This document shows positions 10,138 to 20,526 of a stretch of 64,000 nucleotides of DNA, piece by piece; position 1 is the stretch's first letter; the number at the start of each line of letters is the position of its first letter. The DNA lies in the NCBI GenBank assembly GCA_905221605.1, contig CAJNDS010002657.1, positions 7,501 through 71,500 of the forward strand, written 5' to 3'. This DNA is from Symbiodinium natans. Taxonomy: Eukaryota; Sar; Dinophyceae; Suessiales; Symbiodiniaceae. The notes under the pieces are model-generated. The model was given only the letters and a program-made list of their open reading frames with translations, was not told the DNA's origin and ran no database searches. The position numbers and the translations under genes are program-made.

Positions 10138-10569
10138 TTACAAGAAGGACGCCCCCGCATGTAGGGACTCTGGCACAGAACTGTGCAGGACGGCGGCTGC
10201 CGCACCAATACAGGACAATGGAAGACTGAGGCATCGCTTCACGGTGTCCTGGAGCATGTCAGCTGTGTCCACGGGTTGCGACCAAGATTGTGGGTTCATC
10301 TGCATCTCTGCCGAGGATGGCGAGCTGGGCAGAGCAATGTCCTGTTCAACTTCGTCGTCGCTTGCTCCATCAAAAACGGCCCTTTCATCACCAGTGAGGA
10401 AGAACATTCGGTTCTTTGAGGTCTTTGTGTCCTGGCTGATGGCGTCCAATAAGGACTGTTCTTCTGCCTTGAGATAAGATGCTTTCAACCCGATGGTTCG
10501 GTCCATCAGTGCGAGTTGGATACGCTCCGTGCGCGAAGTGCACTGATTGCCTTGGACATGGGATGCCAT
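10138..10569 (-). CDS. Hypothetical protein exon, 143 codons, paralogue of 8.2 kb copy
   Basis: The frame from the ATG at 10569 is open to a TAA at 10138 and extends upstream to a possible CAG acceptor near 10614. Features seen: a charged LKAEEQSLLDAISQD stretch, an acidic middle (DGASDDEVEQD) and a Ser/Pro tract. No domain was recognised. The strongest support is a diverged copy at 8162-8405 with the same strand and residues. A family D element carrying a telomeric array follows the stop. It could be one exon of a larger gene. Confidence 0.45.
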   Translation of the reverse strand: MASHVQGNQCTSRTERIQLALMDRTIGLKASYLKAEEQSLLDAISQDTKTSKNRMFFLTGDERAVFDGASDDEVEQDIALPSSPSSAEMQMNPQSWSQPVDTADMLQDTVKRCLSLPLSCIGAAAAVLHSSVPESLHAGASFL

Positions 10570-10840
10570 GCTAGCTTTTGCGGCGCTATGAGCTGGCGAA
10601 TCCAAAAGGGCCTGCGGTGAAAAATCCTAGAGTCCCTACAAGTTCATCTGTGTCTTCTTGCATAAATCTTCAGGGCTGGAAGGCCCAAACCCCATACAGG
10701 CCTCGAAGCCACCAACAAACCCCCCCAAACCTCGAACCCCCCCCCCCCCCCCCCCCACAACACTAAACTCAGCGCTGACAAGCTCCTACACCCTAAACCC
10801 TAAAGGCCCCTAAACCCTAGAAATTGGGTATCTACAAAGG

Positions 10841-10900
10841 TAAACCCTAAACCCTAAACCCTAAACTCTAAACTCTAAACCCTAAACCCTAAACCCCAAA
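10841..10900 (-). repeat. Telomeric array
   Basis: CCCTAAA with CTCTAAA variants. Confidence 0.9.
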
Positions 10901-11010
10901 CTGCGAACCCAGGGGCCGGGAAGCTTTGCCACACGTCCGCGGGGTTTTCGTCCATGTGTGGGTAGGACAGCGCATGGCCGATCCTTTCCAGCAACGGCTT
11001 GCAACTCCGC

Positions 11011-11200
11011 GGGGGGGGGGGGGGGGGGGGGGGGCAACTTAGGAATCAATGAGCTACACAAGAGAAAGATGTGTGCGGTGTGCGTTTGTCGTTTGAGAGA
11101 GAGAGAGAGAGAGCGAGAGAGACAGAGACAGAGACAGAGACAGAGACGGAGACAGAGACAGAGACCAAGACGGAGACAGAGACAGAGAAAAGATATAAAA
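11011..11200. repeat. Poly-G run followed by GAGA/GACAGA tract
   Basis: 22 G's, 60 bp of other sequence, then ~100 bp of GAGAGAGA and GACAGA. Similar GA tracts at 5495-5528, 16425-16463 and 39350-39420. Confidence 0.9.
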
Positions 11201-11283
11201 GAGGAGAAAAGAGAGGCGAATGGAGGGAGAAGCTCCGGCGGTGAGATAGGGGCAGAGCTGCACCGAGACATCAGAACATCTGC

Positions 11284-11411
11284 CCCTAAACCCTAAACCC
11301 TAAACCCTAAACCCTAAACCCTACACCCTACACCCTAAACCCTAAACCCTAAACCCTAAACCCTAAACCCTAAACCCTAAACCCTAAACCCTAAACCCTA
11401 AACCCTAAACC
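11284..11411 (-). repeat. Telomeric array, ~18 units
   Basis: Clean CCCTAAA with two CCCTACA units. Confidence 0.95.
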
Positions 11412-11516
11412 TGGGCGCCAGTCTTTTAAGGCCAAGCCTCAGATAGCCCTGATACTGCAGCTGCACCCCCAGCACCATCACGCTGACCAGGATCAGGCCA
11501 CCAACGAGCAGCTCCT
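11412..11516 (-). CDS. Possible ion-channel-like transmembrane exon
   Basis: The minus strand reads ELLVGGLILVSVMVLGVQLQ, then a YQGY and a basic end: one strong membrane helix with the look of a voltage-channel S1. The acceptor CTAG and the donor GTTTAG would both come from the telomeric repeats that flank it. The opposite strand is also open, so confidence is limited. Confidence 0.35.
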
Positions 11517-11711
11517 AGGGTTTAGGGTTTAGGATTTAGGGTTTAGGGTGACAGGCCCACGAAAAGAGGATTGAAGCATTGGAGTTCTTGGTGGAGAATC
11601 TGAGAACTACGTCCTGAACTTGACTCGAACAGACACGACTGCCTGGATGAGCCTTGCACCATCCAATCACTGATCCTTAAGCCCTACAACCCTGAGAGCC
11701 AAAGAAGCCGC

Positions 11712-11831
11712 AAACCCCTAAACCCTAAACCCTAAACCCTAAACCCTAAACCCTAAACCCTAAACCCTAAACCCTAAACCCTAAACCCTAAACCCTAAAC
11801 CCTAAACCCTAAACCCCTAACGGGCCTAAAC
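11712..11831 (-). repeat. Telomeric array, ~15 units
   Basis: Clean CCCTAAA. Confidence 0.95.
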
Positions 11832-11939
11832 CCAAAGCCGCAAGAAGGCGTGCAAGGGGCGTAGGTATCGCTTTCAAAGAAGGAGGCCGACATGAGATCC
11901 TCGGATCTGTCTCGAAGGGGCTGGCGGGCTGCAGCTTCG

Positions 11940-12113
11940 GGGCTTAGGGCTTATAGGGTTTAGGGTTTAGGGTTTATAGGGTTTAGGGTTTAGGGTTTAG
12001 GGTTTAGGGCTTAGGGTTTGGGGTTTAGGGTTTAGGGTTTAGGGCTTAGGGTTAGGGCTTAGGGTTTATAGGGTTTATAGGGTTTATAGGGTTCATAGGG
12101 TTTATAGGGTTTA
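11940..12113 (+). repeat. Telomeric array with TTTATAGGG variants
   Basis: TTTAGGG, then a run of TTTATAGGG 9-mers. Confidence 0.9.
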
Positions 12114-12119
12114 ACTTAG

Positions 12120-12352
12120 CAGCAAAAACCAGGATGTGCCTGTGCTGTGTAAGCACGTGAAGTTTGGTGATCCGAGTGAAAACCTAGTCAAGCTTGCTCA
12201 GCTCCTTGTTCAGTGATGGGTTTAGGGTTTAGGGTTTAGGGTTTGATTAGGGTTTATATCTCAAGGCAGAAGCACTTGGCCTGGACCTCTACGTCCGAAA
12301 CCTCGGAAACAAGGACCTAAAACCCAAAGTCGCGCGAGGACCGCAAACCCCA
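12120..12352 (+). CDS. Hypothetical two-exon fragment with telomeric intron
   Basis: Exon 12120-12207 (DVPVLCKHVKFGDPSENLVK) and exon 12266-12352 (AEALGLDLYVRNLGNKDLKP) join in phase 0 if a GT-AG intron of 58 nt, mostly TTTAGGG, is removed. Upstream acceptor is TTAG. No family recognised. Confidence 0.35.
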
Positions 12353-12437
12353 AACCCAGCTAGAACCCTGGACGGCTAAACCCCTGTAGAACTCTGAATC
12401 CCAAAACGGAACTCTATCAGGACCCCGATGTATACCC

Positions 12438-12555
12438 TAAAACCTAGCCCTAAACCCTAAACCCTAAGCCCCAAGCCCCAAGCCCCAAGCCCCAAACCCC
12501 CAACCCCAAACCCTAAACCCTAAACCCTAAACCCTAAACCCTAAACCCTAAACCA
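12438..12555 (-). repeat. Telomeric array with CCCCAAG variants
   Basis: Four CCCCAAG units precede clean CCCTAAA. Confidence 0.9.
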
Positions 12556-13069
12556 TGCCGGCAGAGTGGCGCTAAGGTTGCTGCTCACGTACTGCAGCCC
12601 ATCTTGTCGATGGAGCTGACAGGGAAAGCGGCGGGGCAAGCTGCAGATCCCCTATCCCATTCCTTCGTAGAACCTCAAGCCATAAACCCTAGACCCCAAA
12701 CCCTAAACCCTAAACCCAGGATTTTTCAAGGATTTGGGCGGCTGAGGATCCAGGAAACAGGTTCAGCGTCTGGGCTTATGTATTCGGGCTTGGGGCGGTT
12801 CTGGGTCTCATAGAGCTTGGGATGTTAGGCTTTGGGTTTCAAGGGTCAAGGGTTTAAGGTTTAGGGTTCAGGGTTTAGGGTTAGGGTTTAGTCTTTGGGT
12901 TTCATGTGTTCAAGGGCTTAGACTTAGACTTTAGGATGGAAATATGGGGGCCTTAACTAATTGTTAGAAGAGGGTTTTGAGGGGATATTACAGTTTAGTC
13001 CTGAAGGGAGAAAATATTCCGACCCCTATACTAGGGTGTTTAGTAGGATGCCAGGGTTTAGGTTTGGGA

Positions 13070-13168
13070 ACACCCTAAACCGTAATCCCTAAACCCTGAA
13101 CTCTAAACCCCTAAACCCTGAGCCCTAAGCCCTAAACCCCTAACCCCTAAACCCTAAACCCCAAACCC
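13070..13168 (-). repeat. Degenerate telomeric array
   Basis: CCCTAAA, CCCCTAAA and CCCTAAG mixed. Confidence 0.8.
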
Positions 13169-13306
13169 TAAACCGCAGCTCTTGGTTTTTTAGAGCTACA
13201 GCAACCCCAAACCCCAAAAATCCCAAAGCCGTCCTGGGCATGCGGATCCTCACTGATGCTGGTCGCCACCATGGCGGGCTCCTGCACAGTCCGTCAACGC
13301 ACTTCG

Positions 13307-13375
13307 GGGTTTAGGGTTTAGGGTTTAGGGTTTAGGGTTTAGGGTTTGGGGTTTGGGGTTTTTAGGAGTTTAGGG
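13307..13375 (+). repeat. Telomeric array
   Basis: Six clean units then TTTGGGG. Confidence 0.85.
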
Positions 13376-13474
13376 GTTTGGGGGCTCGGGGATTGACAGG
13401 CTTTTAGGGTTTAGGGTTTAGTCTGAGTTTGGGGGTTGGGGGGGGCTTAGGGGATATACCCCCTGAGCCCTGAG

Positions 13475-13618
13475 GGTAGGGGCTAGGTGGCTCAGGATTG
13501 CCAAGAACTGTACTTATAGCCATGTTGGGGCATATAAGTGGGTTCGAAGTACAGCTATAGTTTTATAACCCTAAACCCTAATCCCTAAACCCTAAACTAG
13601 GTACCATGAACCTCCAAG
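13475..13618. mobile_element. Family B element with nested telomeric array
   Basis: AACTGTACTTATAGCC, ATATAAGTGGG and GTACCATGAACCTCCAAG are family B. CCCTAAA repeats at 13567-13599 replace GGTTAAT. Confidence 0.6.
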
Positions 13619-13680
13619 TGGTGGCTCAGCTCAGGGTTAGACAGAGTGCGCGGCATCTTGGCCGCAAGACGTGCGGGACG

Positions 13681-13778
13681 GTTTAGGGTTTAGGGTTTAG
13701 GGTTTAGGGTTTAGGGTTTAGGGTTCAGGGTTCAGGGTTCAGGGTTTAGGGTTGAGGGTTTAGGGTGTAGGGTTTAGG
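13681..13778 (+). repeat. Telomeric array with TTCAGGG variants
   Basis: Three adjacent TTCAGGG units in the middle show local amplification. Confidence 0.9.
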
Positions 13779-14308
13779 ATCAACTAATCAGCTCATCGGA
13801 TGATCAACCGTCAACCCTAAACCCTACGCAGCAGAGCGGGACTTTGATGACTAGAAATGAACCCTAATGTAGTGCAGTTTATGCTGTGACCGTAAGGTGC
13901 ATTGCATACTTGCCTATATCAAGTAGGGTACATATTTCTTGTACCCCCAAAAGGACACCAGGTATATACACTCACCAATAATAAAAAGGAGCCTTATATA
14001 CACTCACCAATAACAGAAATATCAACCCTACTTCATACTAAACCCTAAACCCTAAACACTAAACCCTAAACCCTAAATATAAACCCTGCTTCATAGGAAA
14101 CTATGTCAGGAGCTCGTTGAGGGTTCAGGGTTTGGAGCAGCAACCCTGAAGCCCAAGCCAGAAGGCAAACTAGGGTTTAGGGTTTAGGGTTTTAGGTTTT
14201 AGGGTTTAGGGTTTAGGGTGAATATCCCAGCCTGGCTCCGATTCGACTCCGACTTGGGGCGGGCACCACTCGTCGGCAGTTGGCAGACGACTTCCTCCTC
14301 CACTCAGA

Positions 14309-14550
14309 GGGTTTAGGGTTTAGGGTTTAGTTAGGGTTTAGGGTTTATATAGGGTTTAGGGTTTAGGGCTTAGGGCTTAGGGTTTAGGGTTTTAGGGTTT
14401 AGGGTTTAGGGTTTTAGGGTTTTAGGGTTTAGGGTTTAGGGGGTTTAGGGTTTAGGGTTTAGGGTTTAGGGTTTAGGGTTTAGGGTTTAGGGTTTAGGGT
14501 TTAGGGTTTTGGGGCTAAGGTTTAGGGTTTAGGGTTTAGGATTCAGGGTT
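14309..14550 (+). repeat. Telomeric array, ~240 bp
   Basis: TTTAGGG with TTTTAGGG and TTTATATAGGG variants. Confidence 0.9.
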
Positions 14551-14679
14551 ACAAGTTTTTTGGATTAGGGCTGTAGGGTGTAAAAGCATCCAGAGCACCA
14601 TGATTGGACCATGGCACTGCACGTCCAAAGCAGACACTTCCTCGTGCTTGAAACCAAAGGTTGAGAATTCAGCGTAGTA

Positions 14680-14803
14680 TAGGAGTCGGAAAAAATACTA
14701 ATTAATAGTATTCCCTTATGGCCGCTATATAATTATACTATAACAATCCCCCCCCCCACAACAAAAAAAAAAAAACTATTCTAATTATTAAGGCCCCTAT
14801 GTC
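14680..14803 (+). mobile_element. Family C element
   Basis: AGGAGTCGGAAAAAATACTA ... CTAATTATTAAGGCCCCT, with an internal C/A homopolymer run. Confidence 0.75.
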
Positions 14804-15044
14804 AGGGTGGTCTGCAAGTGCACCCGATGACTGCAGCCCCAGCACAGCCCCAGCACAGCCGCAACGACTACCCAACCTCGCTGCTCTGCGACAAGACCTT
14901 GACGTTCCCCAACTGATAGGTCTCGTCCGGTTCCTGTCCAGGTCAGAGGGCATGGCTAGCAACGTCTACGTGTTTCATCAGTCAATTCGTCAAAGGACTG
15001 CACTTCGCCTTGAACGGAGTGCAAGCAATCCACCTAAGCCCTAA
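14799..15044 (+). CDS. Hypothetical exon after a family C element
   Basis: Plus strand LPNLAALRQDLDVPQLIGLV RFLSRSEGMASNVYVFHQSI, about 75 codons, opening just after a family C element and running into CCCTAAG repeats. Product unknown. Confidence 0.35.
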   Translation: MSGWSASAPDDCSPSTAPAQPQRLPNLAALRQDLDVPQLIGLVRFLSRSEGMASNVYVFHQSIRQRTALRLERSASNPPKP

Positions 15045-15200
15045 GCCCTAAACCCTAAGCCCTGAGCCCTAAAGCCTAAAGCCTAAACCCTAGCACCCCT
15101 GGCCCTAGCCAACCCCAGCCCCCTCAGCCCCAGCCAGCCCCGCCCTAGCCCCCCAGCCCCCCCAGCCCCCAGCCACAGCCCCAGCCCCGGCCCAGCACAA
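15033..15200 (-). repeat. CCCTAAG/CCTAAAG then CCCAGCC tract
   Basis: Telomere-like units pass into a CCCAGCC low-complexity run. Confidence 0.7.
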
Positions 15201-15282
15201 AAGTAAAAAAGATAACTTTCGGTCAAAACTATCGGTCAAAACCTTCGGTCAACACTCCAGACATGAACCCTATACAATGTCT

Positions 15283-15538
15283 ATAAACCCTAAACCCTAA
15301 ACCCTAAAACCCCAAACCCCAAACCCTAAACCCTAAGCCCTAAACCCTAAACCCTAAACCCCAAGCCTTGGAGGAGCTGTCGGTCTCTGTCAAGGCAGGG
15401 AGGAGCTGCAGTGCGCCCTGCGCAAAGGCGCAGGGGCGCGTAGTAGGCAGGGTTTGGGGTTTAGGGTTTGGGGTTTAGGGTTTAGGGTTTCGGGTTCAGG
15501 GTTTGGGGTTTAGGGTTTGGGGTTCAGGGTTTAGGGTA
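15283..15538. repeat. Two opposed telomeric arrays
   Basis: CCCTAAA 15283-15366, then 80 bp of unique sequence (15367-15448, LEELSVSVKAGRS open on plus), then TTTAGGG/TTTGGGG 15449-15538. Confidence 0.85.
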
Positions 15539-15952
15539 TGGCTCCTTTCTTTAGCCACTCGATCGAGGCACCGGCTTCATGCGGCGCGTATGCTTACTAT
15601 ACTAACTATAGTTAAGGGACTTAAAACCTAATTTACGCTCAGACCCCGCGTCTTGCCGCGCATTTATTCGGGCGGGGCCTGCGGGAATGGCAAAAACCTC
15701 GCAAATACCGTATTTCTCGTCGGTGAGGGCAACAGCAAGAAGGATTATGTTAACATTCTGTTTTTACTAAAAGTGCATGTTAGTGTAGAACGCGTCAGGC
15801 GGGGTGGCGGACGTAAAGATACATTATCACGGGTTTGGGGGTGGAGGGGCTTGGAAGTTTAGGGTTAAGGGTTCCTTTGGCCATTCGCACGCACTGGTCA
15901 CACGGACGTTATCATCGCAGGGCATGGCTGCTCTGGCCATTTGCATGCACTG

Positions 15953-15988
15953 CCTTGGGGACGTTAGGGTTCATTTCGTCCCCAAGGT
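15953..15988. mobile_element. Contracted family D hairpin
   Basis: CCTTGGGGACG...CGTCCCCAAGG with only 14 bases between; interior lost. Confidence 0.6.
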
Positions 15989-16063
15989 GGTGCGCTTCAA
16001 GAACGTACGGCCACGACGAAAGTGGCTCGAACGCAGCTTAGCCATGGCGCCTCTACATTTGCG

Positions 16064-16152
16064 GGGTTTAGGGTTTAGGGTTTAGGGTTTAGGGTTTAGG
16101 GTTTAGGGTTTAGGGTTTAGGGTTTAGGGTTTAGGGTTTAGGGTTTAGGGTA
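16064..16152 (+). repeat. Telomeric array, 13 units
   Basis: Clean TTTAGGG. Confidence 0.95.
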
Positions 16153-16153
16153 G

Positions 16154-16258
16154 GACCGCGTGGAGGGCGCGCTGATTTTGAAGCCCAACAGCCACGATCT
16201 GTCGGCCTGCGCGCATTCCAAGACGTGTGCGCTGCGGCGTAACGTCGGGTCTGAGGGC
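16154..16258 (+). CDS. Hypothetical exon between array and family I element
   Basis: Plus strand DRVEGALILKPNSHDLSACA then HSKTCALRRNVGSEG, 35 codons, opening right after TTTAGGGTAG. Product unknown; chance is possible. Confidence 0.25.
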
Positions 16259-16345
16259 TAATCCCATCCCCCTAGTATTAAACGGGGGGCGCCCCCCTCC
16301 CCCCCCCTTTAAAAATTCGAAAAGTGTTTTATTATTAGGGGGTAT
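16259..16345. mobile_element. Family I element, partial or diverged copy
   Basis: TAATCCCATCCCCCTAGTAT at the left and ATTATTAGGGGGTATTC at the right match the family I ends. The middle is replaced by G/C runs. Confidence 0.55.
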
Positions 16346-16425
16346 TCTTATCGAGATGTCATAATTCGTTAGACTTCAGGGTTACTCAAGTAATCAACTT
16401 AAGTAAGTGTGGTGTAAACTGAAAG

Positions 16426-16463
<38 letters not shown>

Positions 16464-17039
16464 CCCTAGACCCCCAAGCCTAAACCCTCTGAGGGTTTTA
16501 TTGGTGTTGAGGGGTTTCTTGGAGGCCTGAACCCCCCCCCCCCCCCCCCCTAATTCGGAATAGGGTTTTAAAGGCGGGGTTGGTTTCGGCAGGATTTTCC
16601 GGAAAGTGTTTTTGTTATTAGGGGTCCATTTAATAAAAGGGGGAAGCGATTAGAACTCCTGCCAGTATGTTCACATCGAAGGGAGTTGATTTGGTTTCGT
16701 GTTTAGGGAGGCTAGGGTTGAGGGTTTAGGGAAGGAGTCCTAGAACCACTCCCCCAACCACCGAGCCCCAAAGCTTCACAAACGCCACGCCCTGACAAAC
16801 CCTGAACCCACAACCTTGAACCCCCCAAGGCCCAAACCCCTCAACCCCTAAACCCCCTAAACCTTGAATCACCCTAAACCCTATAGACCCTAAACCCATA
16901 ACAATAATCCCTAAACCCCTAAACGGCCCTAAACCCTTAAAGCCCTTAAACAACCCCAAGTCCCTGAACCATTTGCAATTACATAACCCACTTCTGAAAG
17001 TTAAGCCCAAGTTCCTAAACCTAGAAGCAAAACACTTAA

Positions 17040-17160
17040 CCCTAAACTCCCTGAACTCCCTGAACCCCCTAAACTCCCTAAAGTCCCCCCTAAACTCCCT
17101 AAACTTCCTAAACCCCCTAAACTCCCTAAACTCCCGAAACTCCCTAAACCCTAACCCCCT
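17040..17160 (-). repeat. Variant array (CTCCCTAAA)n
   Basis: 9-bp CTCCCTAAA/CTCCCTGAA units; the minus strand reads low-complexity FREFREFRE. Confidence 0.85.
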
Positions 17161-17282
17161 CCTCCCCTCCCCCAAAAAACCAAGCTCAGAGTTTCCTTAG
17201 CGAACCCCCCCCCCCCCCCAACACCAAACAACTCACGCTCACCCGATCCCAAGGTGCCTGGAGTGGCTCCCCTTGGCGCAAA

Positions 17283-17365
17283 GGGTTTAGGGTTTAGGGT
17301 TTAGGGTCTAGGGTCTAGGGTCTAGGGTTTAGGGTTTAGGGTTTGGGGTTTGGGGTTTAGGGTTT
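17283..17365 (+). repeat. Telomeric array with TCTAGGG variants
   Basis: Three TCTAGGG units in a row between TTTAGGG and TTTGGGG. Confidence 0.9.
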
Positions 17366-17516
17366 GCTGTGATAGGGCGTAGATGCTGTGAAGGTTAGGT
17401 TTCCGACCAAGCTCGAAAGCTTCATGAGGTGCGAAGAGCAGCTTTGGCCCGATTGCGGAGGGCCATCTAACACTTTTCTCCCACCCCACGCCGTCCAAGG
17501 CGGCAAAGCCACCCAA
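17366..17516 (-). CDS. Hypothetical exon
   Basis: Minus strand GGFAALDGVGWEKSVRWPSA IGPKLLFAPHEAFELGRKPN, 50 codons between arrays; possible GC donor at the array edge. Product unknown. Confidence 0.3.
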
Positions 17517-18479
17517 ACCTGTTCCTTTTAGGGTTTAGGCCTAAACTCAGACAACAGTCCACTTCTGAAAACTTGTTCAGTTTCAATTTTGGGGGTTCGG
17601 TTAGGGAGGGTTGCAGGAGGTGCCAGCACGGTCTCGGGTTGGGTAGTGGGGGCTAGGGTGTCAGAAAGACGGGCAGGGGGGTTACTGAAAGTTGAGGCCC
17701 CCCGGTCCCGAGGGTCCTGGACCCCTGGGCTGGGGGTCGGGGGTACCAAGGGACCAGTACTGGCCTCATGCTGAGACCTAGGTCGGCTTGCGCCATCGCT
17801 TGGCGCAAGCTTGGCTGCACGCAGGAGGGTGGCTAAAAACTTAAACTTTTAGCTGCCTTATTAAGAAGCCCAATAAACCCCAAAAAAGGTAAGGATCTAA
17901 AGCTACGGTAAAGTACCACAAAGGGAAGAGGGGTTGCGACTTCTTGGGATTGCTCGACAAGCCTTACAAACTTTTTTCCTGAAGCCCAGGATGTGCTTTT
18001 GGAAGGCTTTAGCCTTTTGAGGCTTGGAGGGCTAAGGGGTATAGGGTTTAGGGTTTAGGGTTTAGAGTTTAGGGTTTAGGGTTTAGGGTTTCGGGTTCAG
18101 GGTTTAGGGGTATACTTGAGAGATGTACTTGAGAGATTTGAGCATAAGACCTCCGACTTAACAACCCTCACGCCCTGAACACTTCCAAGCCCCAGAGAAA
18201 ACCTGAGCCCCAGAAAATGGCTTAAGGCTTAGGGTTCAGGGTTACCTCAAAGCCGTAATTCTGTATAACTGCCCAGAACCCTATTCCACTTGGTCGCTCG
18301 TCTCAACTATGGAAGCTCTGAGGGGACCCCAAACAAGAACCGATTTAGGGCAACTTCACCTGTGTGCTTCTTAGGAAACCCGATGCCCTAAAGCCCTTTA
18401 ACGCCCTGAGCCCTAGATACTCAACCCTGCAAACCCCAAAGCAAAAAAAAGAAACCTGAATCCTGTTAAACTTGACTTG

Positions 18480-19079
18480 TAAACCCTGTTGAGGCTATAA
18501 ACCCAAAAACCCTATCAACCCTATAAGCCCCACCTATAAGCCCCACAACCTTAAACCCCTTTAAAGCCTACTGTTAACCCTTTTAAACCCTAACCATAAC
18601 CGCAACCTCCAAAATCCCAAACAAACCAAAAAAAACCAAACCCTAAACCCCAAACAAACTCAGAAAACTGTGCATCTTCAAAAACCGATAAACCCTAAAA
18701 ACCCTATAAACCCTATCACTCCAATAAACCCTGAAAAATCCTATAAACCCTATTCAAAAAAAAAACAACCTACTCTGAGCGCTCAATGAAGAGAACTGCG
18801 CCATCCTGAGAGCCAGACACCCTCTAAACCCAATAAACCCTATATCAACCCTAAACAAACCCTAGACCCTAGAAACCCCCAAAAAACCTCATAAACCCCA
18901 AATGACGAGAACTGCGCCATCTTCAGAACCGAGAAACCCTGGACAATCCATAAGCCCTCTTCAACATATAAACTACTCTAAACCCTACATGAAGAGAACT
19001 GCGGCATCTTGAGAGCCACAGCCTAAACCCTAAACCCTAAACCCTAAACCCTAAACCCTAAACCCTAAACCCTAAACCA
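18480..19079 (-). repeat. Degenerate CCCTATAAA region with recurring 25-bp motif
   Basis: CCCTATAAACC-like decay with GAGAACTGCGCCATC.TGAGAGCC at 18790, 18909 and 18985 (weaker at 18666 and 19077), ending in eight clean CCCTAAA units. Confidence 0.7.
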
Positions 19080-19207
19080 TCTTCAGAGCCCCAGCGGCGC
19101 TCTTTTGCCACGACCTCCAGCATCTCGGAGCGCACCGGTGAGGGCACCGGTGAGGCCATCGGCGTTGAGAGGGCCTCAGGAACAAGGGGCCTTTGGGGCT
19201 TGGGGGG

Positions 19208-19320
19208 GGTTTAGGGTTTAGGGCTAGTAGGGTTTAGGGTTTAGGGTTTAGGGCTAGTAGGGTTTAGGGTCTAGGGCTAGTGGAGTGTAGGGTTGGGGGT
19301 TTAATTAGGGCTTAGGGTTC
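19208..19320 (+). repeat. Telomeric array with GGGCTAGTA insert units
   Basis: TTTAGGGTTTAGGGCTAGTA recurs three times. Confidence 0.85.
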
Positions 19321-19329
19321 TTAGAGAGC

Positions 19330-19517
19330 CCCAGTTGGATCATGCTCAGAATCCTGCAGGTATACATAGATGAATCACTCCATAAACTGACTGTTGTAGT
19401 TGGCTCAGATACAAAAAACCTCCTACTTGCCAAGTTCCCCGAGACTTCAAGTAGTGGCAGGCCAGTCTTTAGGGCAGACATCCTCTGCCAAGACCTCACT
19501 GAACCGAACTTGAGGAT
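19330..19517 (+). CDS. Hypothetical exon with conserved LLAKFPE motif
   Basis: Plus strand LHKLTVVVGSDTKNLLLAKF PETSSSGRPVFRADILCQDL. The same LLAKFPE.SS string recurs at 46318-46383 on the plus strand, which supports this frame over an overlapping open minus frame. Function unknown. Confidence 0.4.
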
Positions 19518-19687
19518 TCAGGGTTTAGGGTCCTAAACCCTAAACCCGAAGCCCTAAAACCCTGAACCCTAAACCCTAAACCCTAAACCCTACAGGGACA
19601 CCGGTTGAGGGTCTTGGCTATTGAAATTTCAGTACGCAGCTTTGAACCACAGCCCCCGGGGCCCTACAACCTCAGCCCTCAGCCGAA

Positions 19688-19949
19688 AACCCTACACCCT
19701 ACACCCTAAACCCTGAACCCTAAACCCTAAACCCTACAGCCCTACACCCTGAACCCTAAACCCTCTGCTAGGCGGAGCTCAGATTGCTTCCGCTGCGTCC
19801 TCAAGAACAACCCCAAACCCTGCGGCCTACGGCCCTAAACCCTAAACCCTAAACCCTAAACCCTAAACCCTAAACCCTAAACCCTAAACCCTGAACCCTA
19901 AACCCTAAACCCTGAACCCTAAACCCTAAACCCTAAACCCTAAACCCTC
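19688..19949 (-). repeat. Two telomeric arrays around 66 bp
   Basis: 19688-19764 with CCCTACA and CCCTGAA; 19833-19949 mostly clean. Confidence 0.9.
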
Positions 19950-20023
19950 AGCCCCCACCCACTCCCCTGAGCGCAGCCTCAGAGGTGCAGAAGCTCCTGG
20001 ACTCCAGGCCTCCCCCCAAAGAG

Positions 20024-20160
20024 GGGTTTAGGGTTTAGGGTTTAGGGTTTAGGGTTTAGGGTTTAGGGTTTAGGGTTTAGGGTTTAGGGTTTAGGGTTTA
20101 GGGTTTAGGGTTTAGGGTTTAGGGTTTAGGGTTTAGGGTTTAGGGTTTAGTGTTTAGGGC
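20024..20160 (+). repeat. Telomeric array, ~19 units
   Basis: Clean TTTAGGG. Confidence 0.95.
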
Positions 20161-20175
20161 TTAAACCTTGGGGTC

Positions 20176-20203
20176 TACTTGGAGGTTCATGAGCCTCCAA
20201 GTA
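20176..20203. mobile_element. Contracted family B hairpin
   Basis: TACTTGGAGGTTCATGAGCC reads into TCCAAGTA: the two ends joined with no interior. Confidence 0.7.
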
Positions 20204-20422
20204 GGGCTTAGGGTTTAGGCTTTAGCTTTGGGGTTAGGAGGAGTTCCTTATAACCTATAAAGGGAGAATGTCAGGAAGGATTTTGCCACACCCCTGAGTC
20301 TATTTCTAGGGGCATGCCCCAAGGGGAATGTTGAATATTTCAGAGATGTAAGGAACCCCAGAGGCTCAACAGGGTCGACTTCGAAGCCCTTTTGACTTAG
20401 TAAGTCAAGCACATGATTCGTG

Positions 20423-20526
20423 AACCCTAAACCCTAAACCCTAAACCCTAAACCCCAAACCCTAAACCCTAAACCCTAAACCCTAAACCCCAAACCCCAA
20501 ACCCTAAACCCTAAACCCTAAACCCT
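20423..20526 (-). repeat. Telomeric array, ~15 units
   Basis: CCCTAAA with CCCCAAA. Confidence 0.95.

Noticed and set aside
16726-17200. 149-codon minus frame and 75-codon plus frame
   Set aside because: Both are translations of CTCCCTAAA repeats (FREFREF, LNSLNSLN).
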